A stretch of 11,718 nt of DNA from Candidatus Sulfopaludibacter sp. SbA3 (GCA_900290315.1 OKRF01000481.1:16093-27810), one strand, 5' to 3'; positions 1-8,200 are shown, counted from the stretch's first letter. Made by a program: numbers and translations. The notes: a model not told the origin generated them from the sequence alone.

Positions 1-104
1 GCGTCGGATTGAACGGGATGTGACTCGGGCGTATCGCGAGTTTGACCGGCGGCAAGACCGCCGGCGTTACCAGGTTTCCCAGGAGTCACAGACTAGGAGT
101 CAGA

Positions 105-212
105 ATGGCGGCGGAGAATGCGTTCAAGAGCCGACTGACCTCCTCCAGCGAAACAGCGAGGCGTTGCGTCGGCGCTCTGCTCACCGCCATCGGTCGCAAG
201 ATTGCCGCCTGA
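105..212 (+). CDS. Doubtful small ORF, 35 aa, function unknown
   Basis: A short ORF runs from ATG 105 to TGA 210-212, with an AGGAG ribosome-binding-like motif at 95-99, five bases before the ATG. The peptide begins MAAENAFKSRL and ends with a short hydrophobic stretch (VGALLTAIG) and a basic tail. First codon positions are purine-rich and third positions GC-rich, as in real genes. The opposite strand also carries a similar-length open frame with the same wobble positions, so codon statistics separate the two only weakly. I do not recognise the peptide. It may be a chance ORF or a remnant of a degraded gene. Confidence 0.2.
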   Translation: MAAENAFKSRLTSSSETARRCVGALLTAIGRKIAA

Positions 213-220
213 TCCAACAA

Positions 221-241
221 AACGGGAACAAAATTCCCGTT
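221..241 (-). terminator. Intrinsic terminator of the receiver-PP2C gene
   Basis: Read on the minus strand, this is a perfect 8-bp inverted repeat (AACGGGAA / TTCCCGTT) around a 5-base loop TTTTG. It is followed at once by TTGTTGG and lies about 17 bases past the TAA stop at 259. The plus-strand side lacks a T run, so it serves the minus-strand gene. Confidence 0.65.
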
Positions 242-258
242 GGAGCACTGCCGGCGTT

Positions 259-1431
259 TTAGCCAACCGCCGGAGGTGTGTGGCGGAGTACCAGCGCCGT
301 GATGTCGTCCGATTGAGGCGCATCCGCCGCGAAGGTCTTCAGGGATGCCAGAAGGTTGGTCACCAACTGCTCCGCCGAGGTGGAAACGTGCTCGTTCAAG
401 TACTTTTCGAGTCGCTCCTCGCCGAAGAACTCATCGGCGTTACTCATGGCCTCGGTAACTCCGTCGGTATAAAGCAATAGCGCCTCGCCAGGAGCCAGGA
501 TGCAACCATCCGTGCAATACTTTGCCGCGGGAATGCAGCCCACAATCAGGCAACCCGTGCCGTGCAGTTGGCGCGGGTGCCCGCCGGGCTTGAAAAGGTA
601 TGGAGGATTGTGCCCGCCGCTGGCGAATCGAAACTCTCCCGTGCGCGTGTTCAGGATGCCGTAGAACAGCGTGACGAACATCGAGGAGTCGCTCTGGCTG
701 CACAGACGCGCATTGACGTAATCCAGGCATTCCCCCGGCGACTTGCCCTCCAGCGCCACGCCGCGCAATAAAGTTCGGGTCACCGCCATAAACAGCGCCG
801 CGGGGACCCCCTTGCCGCTGACGTCGCCAATCACGACGCCGAGGTGGTCGTCATCCAGCAGGAAGAAGTCGAACAGGTCGCCACCCACTTCCTTCGCAGG
901 CGTCATGGCTCCATGCAGTTCGAAATCGGACCGTCCGGGGAAAGGAGGGAAATCCCTGGGGAGCATCCACTGTTGGATGCGCGCCGCCACGGTCAATTCG
1001 CGCTCGATGAGCTGCAGCCTTTCCTGATTCTCGGCGGCCTCCTTCAAATGGGCGATCTCGGTCAGAATCTTGTGGACCGTCACCTCGAGGTCGGCGAAAT
1101 CGATGGGCTTCATCAGGAAGTCCGCCGCGCCGCGATTCATGGCAGTGCGGATATTGGCCATGTCTCCGTAGGCGGAGACAATGACTGCTTTGCGCGTCCG
1201 GCTGGTTCCGCTTAACTTGCCGAGAAGCGTCAAACCGTCCATGACCGGCATGTTGATATCGCTCAGCACCAGGTCGATCCCCGGGTGGTGAGATAGTATC
1301 TCCAATGCCTCTTCGCCATTGCGCCCAAAGAAGAACTCGAATTGCTTATCCCGGATCTGGCGGCGCAATTTCTGAGTGACCAGCAATTCCAAATCCGGTT
1401 CATCGTCAACCACAAGGATCTGATGCGGCAT
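259..1431 (-). CDS. Receiver-PP2C response regulator (RsbU/SpoIIE-type serine phosphatase)
   Basis: This cytoplasmic two-component output protein has 390 residues. The receiver domain is about 1-125, with acidic pair D9/D10, phospho-acceptor D58 in LSDINMPVMDG, switch S86 and K108 before P109, all canonical. Residues about 115-158 form a helical, probably coiled-coil linker ending in RIQQWMLP, typical of RsbU-like proteins. The PP2C domain (about 165-385) keeps the metal-binding acids: D185 in GGDLFDFF, D203 in GDVSGKG, D323 in LLYTDGVTEA and D375/D376 near the end, so it should be active. Family members dephosphorylate a Ser/Thr-phosphorylated anti-anti-sigma (STAS) protein and so release a sigma factor; no such partner is in this window. 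It diverges from the binding protein-porin-kinase operon, so the kinase there is its likely partner (inference). ATG 1431 starts directly at the receiver domain; the only SD-like motif, GGAG, is rather far upstream. Confidence 0.93.
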   Translation of the reverse strand: MPHQILVVDDEPDLELLVTQKLRRQIRDKQFEFFFGRNGEEALEILSHHPGIDLVLSDINMPVMDGLTLLGKLSGTSRTRKAVIVSAYGDMANIRTAMNRGAADFLMKPIDFADLEVTVHKILTEIAHLKEAAENQERLQLIERELTVAARIQQWMLPRDFPPFPGRSDFELHGAMTPAKEVGGDLFDFFLLDDDHLGVVIGDVSGKGVPAALFMAVTRTLLRGVALEGKSPGECLDYVNARLCSQSDSSMFVTLFYGILNTRTGEFRFASGGHNPPYLFKPGGHPRQLHGTGCLIVGCIPAAKYCTDGCILAPGEALLLYTDGVTEAMSNADEFFGEERLEKYLNEHVSTSAEQLVTNLLASLKTFAADAPQSDDITALVLRHTPPAVG

Positions 1432-1634
1432 CGTTTGTCAAAACTCCACTGCGCGACTTCTGAGCTTACCCAAAAAATGCCGAACAGGCAATCACTTCGG
1501 ACAGGAATGGCGGCTTAGGGTACCAACTTACGATAAGAGGACGCTCAGGTTCAGGAGTCTGCTATAATCCCCGAAATAAGCGGACCTCTCGGTTCGGGGA
1601 CCCAACCCAATTTTGAACGGAAGACGGAAGGAAG
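1432..1634. other. Divergent regulatory gap
   Basis: This 203-bp gap between the minus-strand regulator and the plus-strand operon has no ORF of note. It holds the extended -10 promoter of the operon at 1560-1568 and a roughly 60-base leader. For the minus strand I found only a weak candidate (TTGCCT, 17-bp spacer, TAAGCT) upstream of the regulator, not good enough to call. Confidence 0.5.
1560..1568 (+). promoter_or_regulatory. Extended -10 promoter of the binding protein-porin-kinase operon
   Basis: TGCTATAAT is a perfect extended -10 element (TGN plus TATAAT). The -35 region near 1539-1545 is poor, as is common for extended -10 promoters. The expected transcription start is near 1575, giving a leader of about 60 bases before the first gene. 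Consensus match is seen directly; use by housekeeping sigma factor is inferred. Confidence 0.65.
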
Positions 1635-2111
1635 ATGCGTGTGAAGATTGCTGCATTTTGTCTTTGTGTTCTGGCCGCCGCCGGATCTCTCGCGCCTGCT
1701 TCGGGCGCTGGCGGCGACATCGCGGTTGTGGTGCGGCCCGACACGCCGGTCGATAATCTCAGCTTCAGCGAGATGCGGAAACTGCTGCTGGGCGATCGCC
1801 AGTTCTGGACCAGCAATCTAAGGGTGACGCTGCTCATTCGCGCACCCGCCGCCCGTGAGCGCGAAGTCGTGCTGAAAACGATTTACCGGATGACGGAAGC
1901 TCAGTTCCGTCAGTATTGGATCTCCAAGGTGTTTCGCGCCGAAGCCAGCAGCGGTCCCAAGATTGTCTACTCCAACGAGATGGCCACCGAACTGGTCGCC
2001 GCTCTGCCGGGATCCGTGGCATTCGTCGACGCGACACAGGTCCCCAAAGGACTGAAGATTCTCAAGGTGGATGGGACACTGCCCGGTGAAGCGGCATACC
2101 CGCTCAAGTAA
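1635..2111 (+). CDS. Small PstS-like periplasmic substrate-binding protein
   Basis: This 158-residue exported protein has a typical signal peptide (basic start, hydrophobic core KIAAFCLCVLAAAGSLA, likely cut in the ASGAGG region). The mature part resembles the short, single-module PstS-like proteins: D-N-L-S-F-S-E-M-R-K-L-L-L-G-D, then an RxEVVLKTIYRM helix, KIVYSNEMATELVAALPGSVAFVD, and a closing loop LKILKVDG. Such proteins are annotated as phosphate-type binding proteins, but the ligand here is unproven. There are no ABC transporter genes beside it, so sensing or feeding the downstream porin/kinase is as likely as uptake. Start choice is uncertain: ATG 1635 has the AAGGA motif only two bases away (though GGAAGA at 1619-1624 could serve), whereas the in-frame GTG at 1641 sits eight bases after AAGGA (1628-1632). 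Both keep the signal peptide. Confidence 0.8.
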   Translation: MRVKIAAFCLCVLAAAGSLAPASGAGGDIAVVVRPDTPVDNLSFSEMRKLLLGDRQFWTSNLRVTLLIRAPAAREREVVLKTIYRMTEAQFRQYWISKVFRAEASSGPKIVYSNEMATELVAALPGSVAFVDATQVPKGLKILKVDGTLPGEAAYPLK

Positions 2112-2126
2112 AGGAGCACACTATCA

Positions 2127-3410
2127 ATGAGACGAAGTATCCCGGCGGTTCTATTGTCGATTGCTCCCCTCTTCGCTCAGCAATCCGGATCGTTATCGAG
2201 CGACGATCATCAACTGGTGCTGCAACTTCTGCAACGCGTGAACGAACTGGAGGCCGAGGTCAGGCGACTGAAAGGGCAGGCACCGGCGGCCATCGTGCCC
2301 GCGGCTCCGCCGGTGCAGACGGCCCAGGCTCCGGCCCAGGCGGGCGCGCCGGTGACGCCCCCTAATCCCGGCGCCACGCCAGACACCCAGATGGGAGGGA
2401 TGCACGACATGGCGCTGCCGTTCATTCCCGGCCTGCAGTTTCGGGGATTCTCCGACGTCGGCTTCGCAGACAGCGACCAAAGGGGCGCGCACAGCACCTT
2501 TTCCACCGGCGCGTTCAATATGTTCATGACCAGCCGGCTTTCCGATAAGTTCAGTGTGCTGGCCGAGCTGATCTTCGAGTTCGACCCCACCAACGCCGTC
2601 CATACGGACCTGGAGCGCATGGAGTTCCACTACAACCCCAGCGACTTTTTGAATTTGACGGCGGGCCGTTTCCACACTTCGATCGGCTATTACAATACGG
2701 CTTACCACCACGCCAGTTGGCTGTACAACACAGTCAACCGGCCCTTCCTGTTTGCGTTTGAAGACCAGGGCGGCATCCTGCCCACACACAATGTCGGTCT
2801 TTCGGCCACGGGCGCCATTCCGTCCGGGGCGCTGGGACTGCACTATATCGCGGAAATAGGCAATGGGCGAACCTCGCACAGCGTGCTGGATGCGGTGGCG
2901 GAGCCGGTGCAGGTGGCACAGGATGAAAACAGCCGGAAGTCCGTCAATTTCGCCGCCTTCTCCCGCCCTGCCGCCATTCCCGGGTTCCAGACTGGGTTTT
3001 CCATTTACGCGGACCGCCTGTACCCCACCGGCGGACCGAAAATCGCGGAAACAATTTGGGATGGTTACGTTACGTATCATCCTTCCGGTTTCGAATTCAC
3101 CGGCGAGACGGTCATGCTGCGGCACGCGCTGGAAGGAACCAACATCATTTACCACATCCCCGGTTTCTACGCGACGCTGGCGAAGAATATCGGCGGCGGC
3201 GTGCGGCCTTACTTCTCGTGGGAATATCTGAATGTTGCGCACAATGAGCCGCTGTGGGGCACGGCCATTGGCATGCGGCATGGACCTTCGACGGGGATCC
3301 GTTACGATTTCAGCGATTTCGCCGCGTTCAAGCTGGAGTATTACCGCTTGTTCCGCAGGGGGCAAAACGACGTGAACGGAATTCGATCGCAGCTCACATT
3401 CACCTTCTAA
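2127..3410 (+). CDS. Outer-membrane porin with N-terminal coiled coil
   Basis: A 427-residue outer-membrane beta-barrel protein. Visible parts: signal peptide 1-17 (cut near LFAQQ); a heptad-like helix at about 28-50 (QLVLQLLQRVNELEAEVRRL), a coiled coil also found at the start of several trimeric porins; a Pro/Ala-rich linker, about 52-90; and a barrel from about 100 to the end, with alternating polar/aromatic strands such as FRGFSDVGFAD, LNLTAGRFHTSIGYY and IRYDFSDFAAFKLEYYRLF. The last residues LTFTF end in Phe, the usual barrel-assembly signal. The substrate cannot be read from sequence. AAGGAG at 2111-2116 precedes the ATG by 10 bases, and the gene starts 15 bases after the binding-protein stop, so the two form an operon. 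Its TAA shares one base with the kinase ATG. Confidence 0.82.
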   Translation: MRRSIPAVLLSIAPLFAQQSGSLSSDDHQLVLQLLQRVNELEAEVRRLKGQAPAAIVPAAPPVQTAQAPAQAGAPVTPPNPGATPDTQMGGMHDMALPFIPGLQFRGFSDVGFADSDQRGAHSTFSTGAFNMFMTSRLSDKFSVLAELIFEFDPTNAVHTDLERMEFHYNPSDFLNLTAGRFHTSIGYYNTAYHHASWLYNTVNRPFLFAFEDQGGILPTHNVGLSATGAIPSGALGLHYIAEIGNGRTSHSVLDAVAEPVQVAQDENSRKSVNFAAFSRPAAIPGFQTGFSIYADRLYPTGGPKIAETIWDGYVTYHPSGFEFTGETVMLRHALEGTNIIYHIPGFYATLAKNIGGGVRPYFSWEYLNVAHNEPLWGTAIGMRHGPSTGIRYDFSDFAAFKLEYYRLFRRGQNDVNGIRSQLTFTF

Positions 3411-4786
3411 TGAGCATTCGCCGGCGTCTGACGCTGTCCTATTTCGCGATTCTCCTTCTGCTCGGGGTGAACCTGATCATTTACTTCTGGAGCGACCGGA
3501 AGCGCCAGTCGACGTTTGAAGAGCTGCGCAGTGCGATTTCCCGCCAGATCCTGATCAGTTCCATCCAACAAAAGCTGAACGATTATCAAAAGCAGGTGAT
3601 GCTGTTGAGCCAGATCACCACGGATGTGAATGAAGGGGGGGCATCGCCGGACGATATCGCGGCGTTCAACAGCCGCCTGGACGCAATCGGAGAACAGATC
3701 CGGCAGATGATGACGCTTACCGACGCGGGCGGTAAGGGCATGGTGGAATCGTTCAGCGTGTCGTTTCGCGATTTGAGCGCTTCCTGGCGTATCTTCTACG
3801 AGAATTTTGGCCGCAACCAGTCGCGCGCCATCACCGAGGTGGTGATGCACGCCGAACCGCTGGGCCAAAAGGTGATGCAGGAGATCCTGCCGCAACTGCA
3901 GCAGCATGAAAAGGACAGCGTGGAGGCCGCCAGCGTGCATTTCTACGATGCGGCTCACGCCACGGACCGGATCACGATCGGCATTTTTGTGATGTCCGGC
4001 ATTCTGTCGGGATTGCTGGCGCTGGTGGTGTCGCGCCATCTGACCACCGGCCTGGGCGCGTTGAAGACCGGCGCGGATGTGTTAGGTGGAGGCAATCTGG
4101 AATATCGCATTCCGATCGTGGCCACTGACGAGCTGGGCGATTTGGCACGCACGTTTAACGACATGGCCGGACGTCTGCAATCCGCGCGCGCCGAACTGGA
4201 GCAGCGCCAGCAGGAACTTGAGGTGCTGATGAACCGGGAGCGCGGTAAAACCGAGGAGTTGGAAGCGGCGCTGCACCAGTTGAAGGAAACGCAGGACCAG
4301 TTGCTGGTGCAGGAAAAGATGGCTTTCCTCGGCGTGCTTACCGCGGGGATCGCACACGAGATCAAGAATCCGTTGAACTTCGTCACGAATTTCTCCGAGG
4401 TGTCCGTGGAACTCCTGGACGATGCCCGCCAGATCTTCCAACAGGGCGCGGCTTCCCTCCCACCCGCGGATTCGCAATACCTCAGCGAACTGATTTCCGA
4501 CTTGAACACCAACCTGCACAAGATCAGGGAGCACGGCAAGCGGGCCGACAGCATAGTCCGCGGAATGTTGGCGCACTCGCGCGGCGGCTCCGGGCAATTC
4601 CAGCCCACCGATCTGAACGCGCTGATGACGGAGGCGGTGAACCTGGCGTACCACGGCATGCGGGCGCAGGATCAGACGTTCAATATCGCGATCGAAAGCG
4701 CGTACGATTCGGCGCTGCCGCTGGTTTCGCTGGTGCCGCAGGACGTCAGCAGGGTTCGCTGGTGCCGCAGGACGTCAGCAGGGTGA
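3410..4786 (+). CDS. Histidine kinase, N-terminal part: sensor, HAMP and H box
   Basis: The 458-residue first fragment. TM1 lies at about 9-27, TM2 at about 188-207 (ITIGIFVMSGILSGLLALVV). The 160-residue periplasmic part between them is helix-rich with many Gln, Glu and hydrophobic heptads, and looks like a four-helix-bundle sensor; I see no PAS or Cache motif. HAMP covers about 208-260 (ATDELGDLARTFNDMAGRL is its second helix), followed by a coiled coil. The H box is LTAGIAHEIKNPLNFV with phospho-acceptor H316. The last residues, RWCRRTSAG, are out-of-frame sequence from the second repeat copy. By itself this product has no ATP-binding domain and cannot autophosphorylate unless the other fragment supplies one. 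Confidence 0.7.
   Translation: MSIRRRLTLSYFAILLLLGVNLIIYFWSDRKRQSTFEELRSAISRQILISSIQQKLNDYQKQVMLLSQITTDVNEGGASPDDIAAFNSRLDAIGEQIRQMMTLTDAGGKGMVESFSVSFRDLSASWRIFYENFGRNQSRAITEVVMHAEPLGQKVMQEILPQLQQHEKDSVEAASVHFYDAAHATDRITIGIFVMSGILSGLLALVVSRHLTTGLGALKTGADVLGGGNLEYRIPIVATDELGDLARTFNDMAGRLQSARAELEQRQQELEVLMNRERGKTEELEAALHQLKETQDQLLVQEKMAFLGVLTAGIAHEIKNPLNFVTNFSEVSVELLDDARQIFQQGAASLPPADSQYLSELISDLNTNLHKIREHGKRADSIVRGMLAHSRGGSGQFQPTDLNALMTEAVNLAYHGMRAQDQTFNIAIESAYDSALPLVSLVPQDVSRVRWCRRTSAG
4726..4783 (+). repeat. Exact 29-bp tandem duplication, two copies
   Basis: Copy 1 is 4726-4754 and copy 2 is 4755-4783, identical at every base; each starts TTCGCTGGTG and ends CAGCAGGG. Since 29 is not a multiple of three, the extra copy changes the reading frame of the kinase gene. 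There is no similarity to a mobile element and no target-site pattern; slipped-strand replication is the usual origin of such repeats. Confidence 0.95.
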
Positions 4787-5112
4787 TTCTGAACATTGTG
4801 AACAACGGCTCTTACGCGGCCCACCAGAGGGCGCTGAAAGGGGAACCCGGCTTCCGCCCGCTGCTGCGATGCACCACCCAGGGCTGTGCGAACGAGGTGG
4901 AGATCCGCATTCGGGACAATGGTACGGGGATTCCGAAAGACGTGCTTCCCAAGATATTCAATCCGTTTTTCACAACCAAGCCGGCAGGTTCGGGCACTGG
5001 GCTGGGGCTCTCCCTCAGTTATCAGATTATCGTGGAACAGCACAAAGGAACCATGCGAGTGGACACGCAGGAAGGCGAGTTCACCGAGTTCATTATTACC
5101 TTACCCAAGTAG
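4762..5112 (+). CDS. Histidine kinase, C-terminal part: HATPase domain
   Basis: This 116-residue frame carries all ATP-binding boxes of a histidine kinase: N box ILNIVNNGSYAAHQ, G1 box IRDNGTGIPKD, F box FNPFFTTKP and G2 box GSGTGLGLSLSYQI, ending in FTEFIITLPK. Residues before the N box come from the second repeat copy. A GTG at 4762 lies seven bases after AGGG (4751-4754), so independent translation is possible, and the preceding fragment terminates only 25 bases further on (4786), allowing coupling. Whether it is really made as a separate protein is unknown; the simpler reading is a broken gene. Confidence 0.6.
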   Translation: MPQDVSRVILNIVNNGSYAAHQRALKGEPGFRPLLRCTTQGCANEVEIRIRDNGTGIPKDVLPKIFNPFFTTKPAGSGTGLGLSLSYQIIVEQHKGTMRVDTQEGEFTEFIITLPK

Positions 5113-5118
5113 GACAGT

Positions 5119-5150
5119 AGGACAGACGATCGCCTTTTGTCGTCTGTCTT
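5119..5150 (+). terminator. Hairpin terminator after the kinase gene
   Basis: A perfect 9-bp inverted repeat, GACAGACGA (5121-5129) with TCGTCTGTC (5140-5148), around a 10-base loop. It extends two more pairs (one G-T) and ends in a pyrimidine-rich TTCTTCCCC tail. The stem begins a few bases after the kinase TAG. The T run is short, so termination may be partial. Confidence 0.55.
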
Positions 5151-5174
5151 CTTCCCCAACGCCCCCAACGCCGC

Positions 5175-5206
5175 TTGACTTCGCGCCGGCAATCGAGTTG
5201 TGATAT
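5175..5206 (+). promoter_or_regulatory. Possible promoter of the TonB-dependent receptor gene
   Basis: TTGACT at 5175-5180 is a good -35 element. The only AT-rich match at suitable distance is TTGTGATATAT (5198-5208), a poor -10. If real, transcription would begin near 5210-5215, downstream of the first ATG (5207), which would force use of the ATG at 5231 or 5234. Confidence 0.3.
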
Positions 5207-8200
5207 ATGAAATTCCTCGGCGGGGTGTGCATGATGCTTCGAAGCCTATTCGCTCTTGTTCTGGTAGCTGGCGCGCTGCTCGCGCAGGACTTTCGCGCAA
5301 CACTCACGGGCCAGGTCACCGACCCTTCCGGCTCACTCATCCCCGGCGCGCTGGTGAAGACCCTCAACGCCACCACCAACGAAACCAAGGAGACCCGCAC
5401 CACCGCCGACGGCCTCTACACCGTGCCCTACCTGGAGCCGGGCATCTATACCGTGGAGATCTCCGCGCAGGGCTTTGAGACGCTCAAACGAGAAAACATC
5501 ACGCTCGAAGTGGCGCAGCGCATGGACCTGCCCATCCGCCTGCGTGTGGGCGCGGCCAACACGGAGATTACCGTGAGCGGCCAGCAGGAACTGACCGACA
5601 GCGGCGATGCCAATCGCGGCCTGGTCTTCGACCCCATCAAGGTGCAGGAGTATCCTCTCAACGGCCGCCAGACCTACATGCTGATGGATTTGACGCCCGG
5701 CGTCATGTTCATGGAGACCACTTTCGGCCCCACCGGCTACTCCGGCACGCGCGCGTGGGACGTTTCCAGCGCCTACAAGATCAACGGGGCGCGCGAAGGG
5801 TTCAACAATCTGTTTCTGCTGAACGGCGCGCCCATCAGCGACAACCAGGGCACCTGGCAATTCGCCCCCACCGTGGACGCCGTGCAGGAATTCAAAGTGA
5901 TGACCAGCACGTACGACGCCGCCTACGGCCGGGTAGCCGGCGGCGTGGTCAACACAACCATCAAGAGCGGCGGCACGAAGTGGCACGGCGATATTTACGA
6001 CTACTGGCGCAACTCCGTCCTCGATGCGAATTTCTTTCAGAACAACCTGACCATCGATCCGAAAACCGGTAAGAGCGCGCCCAAGGGATATCACAACTGG
6101 CACCAGTTCGGCGGCGTGATCGGCGGCCCCGTCCGCAAGGACAAGGATTTCATCTTCGGCAGCTTTGAAGGCCTGCAGGAGGTGGTACCGCAACCTGCCC
6201 AGACCACCACCATCCCGATGGAGATCCGCAACGGTCAGAACTTCGGCCTCTATGGCATGACCATTTACGACCCGTTGACGCGCCACGCCTGCGGCAGTTC
6301 CTCTAGCGAGCACTGTCCGGGCACCAGCAACGGTTCGCAATACTGGGAGAATCCATTTCCCGGCGACGCCATTCCGCAGAACCGCATCAGCCCCATCGCG
6401 CAAAAGATTCTCTCGTATTTCCCGGCGCCGAACGGCGGCGGCTTCAACCAGATCTCCAACAACTACGTCGCCAATCACAACGAGGGCCGCTACTGGTACA
6501 ATCAGCCGATTCTGCGCTGGGACCACATCTTCGGACCCAAAGACAAGCTCTACGCCATGTACACCGAGTTCCACGGCTACGAGTTCCGCTCGTCGATCGG
6601 TTTCGCCAAGCCGCTGGCCACCGGGAACACCGACAACAACCGCACCGATAACAATGTCATTCTGGGCTATACGCACGTGATTTCGCCCACCATGGTGCTG
6701 GATATGCCCGCGTCGTACGGCCGCTTCACACAATGGACTCCGGGGTACAACGATCAGTCCAGCAACTTCACCGCCAGCGGATCGCTGGATGGCAACGGCT
6801 TCGGTATGAACGGGATGATTCACGCGCCTACCGTGTCCACCGATCGCGTCCCGAACATCAGCATCGGCGGATTCGGCGGGCCGGTATTCGGCAACGGAAG
6901 CTACAGTTGGGCGCCTTACAACCAGTGGAACATCCGGCCCAATGTCACTATGACACGCGGCCGGCACACCATCCACATGGGCTTCGAAGTGAATTACGTG
7001 GCCAAAGGTTCGGTCTCGCCAGGCGCGGCCTGGGGCACTCTGAGCTTCGGTTCGGGATGGACGCGTCACGCTTCGGATATCGTGTTGAGCGGCGATACCA
7101 CCAGCACATACAACAGCGTCGCGACCCTGCTGCTGGGGTTCCCGGATGGCGGCAGCATCGCCAACAACCAGTCCTCATACACCAGCAGGCCGTATTACGG
7201 CGCGTTCGTGCAGGACGATTGGAAAGTGAACTCGCGCCTCACCGTGAATGTGGGGCTGCGCTACGACGTGCAGCTTGCCTGGATCGAGAGATTCAATCGC
7301 CGCAATGCGGGCTTCGAAATGACCGCCGTGAATCCCGTGAGCGCGCAGGTGATCGCGGCTTGGACTGCGGACGCGGCAGCTTACGACGCCAACCTCAAGC
7401 CCGATTCGACTGGCCGGATGCTTCCGTATCCGGCTCCGCCCGCCGCGCTATACGGGAAGTGGGAATTCGAAGGGCAGAACGGCTGGCCGCGGCGTCTCTA
7501 CGACACGGATTGGACCAACCTGGCGCCCCGTTTCGGCTTCGCCTATCGCGTGGAGAGCAAGACCGTGATTCGCGGCGGCGTGGGCGTATACTACCAGACC
7601 ACCACGCAGGATGGCACTACCAACGGCCTGAGCCAGAGCACCAGCCTGATCGTTTCCAACGACAACAACGCTACGCTGGCGGCATGCGACAACGCCAACT
7701 GCCAGACCGGGCCGCCCACCGGGCCATACTCGCTGGTGCAGCCATTCCCGCAGGGCATCGCCACACCGCTCGGCGCCGCGGGCGGATTCAATACCGCCAT
7801 CGGCAACAGCGTGGGCTTCGATCCACGCCACTACAAGATTCCGCGGACCTATCAATACTCGCTGGGATTCCAGCGTCAGTTGCCGCGCAATATCGTGGCT
7901 GACATTTCGTTCTCCGGGAATCTGGCGATTTACGGCGCCTACGGACTGGATCAGAACTGGCCCGCCGGACAAGCTGGATTGGATCTGTACACGCAGGCCA
8001 TTCAGGATTCCAACTTCTTTACGCGCACGGTGGCGAACCCGTTTTATGGAATCCTGCCGATCACTTCCAGCGCTGGAGCCAGTCCCAGTAAGAGCGCCCA
8101 ATCGCTGATGGGCTACTACCCGCTGTGGAATGGCGGCATGACCAACAACCTGGTACAGGCGCAGGATTTTCGATCCGACGCGCTGCAGGTGCGCATCGAG

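Larger units (their letters stand above)
1..258. other. Left-edge stretch without a convincing gene
   Basis: No frame here gives a recognisable protein. One plus frame is open from the window edge to 262, but its translation is very rich in Arg and Gln and resembles no family I know. Two small structures are visible: a perfect 7-bp GC hairpin (46-52 with 58-64, loop CAAGA) and an 8-base direct repeat AGGAGTCA (81-88 and 95-102). A neighbouring gene may begin or end just outside the window. Confidence 0.4.
3410..5112 (+). pseudogene. HAMP sensor histidine kinase, frameshifted by a 29-bp tandem duplication
   Basis: Whole-gene view of a membrane sensor kinase of the porin operon. Its start ATG (3410) overlaps the porin stop as TAATG, implying translational coupling. 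An exact 29-bp duplication at 4726-4783 puts the gene out of frame; translation from the start ends at TGA 4784-4786. Deleting one copy gives an uninterrupted 557-residue protein: TM1, a periplasmic sensor of about 160 residues, TM2, HAMP, coiled coil, phospho-accepting H box and a complete HATPase domain, with the joint reading DVSRVILNIVNN. Apart from this, no decay is visible, so the lesion is very recent, reversible, or a sequence error. The natural partner would be the divergent receiver-PP2C protein (inference). An upstream in-frame ATG at 3254 lies within the porin gene and is not used here. Confidence 0.8.

Noticed and set aside
20..262. Open plus frame of 80 codons at the left edge
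   Set aside because: Composition is dominated by Arg and Gln from GC-rich DNA and a hairpin, no recognisable motif appears, and it ends exactly across the stop region of the minus-strand regulator.
2193..3365. 390-codon minus-strand frame opposite the porin
   Set aside because: Shadow of the porin gene: the plus frame has a signal peptide, barrel strands, a terminal Phe and a good SD, while the minus frame has no recognisable domain.
3254..3409. Upstream in-frame ATG extending the kinase by 52 residues
   Set aside because: The extension lies inside the porin gene and reads as a frame-shadow; the ATG at 3410 overlaps the porin stop and begins directly with a basic N-terminus and TM1.
5154..5171. 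Two tandem copies of CCCCAACGC
   Set aside because: Only 9 bases per unit in a C-rich spacer, with no reason to suppose function.
5333..7069. 578-codon minus-strand frame opposite the TonB-dependent receptor
   Set aside because: Long antisense frames are common opposite GC-rich genes; the plus frame matches a known protein architecture throughout.
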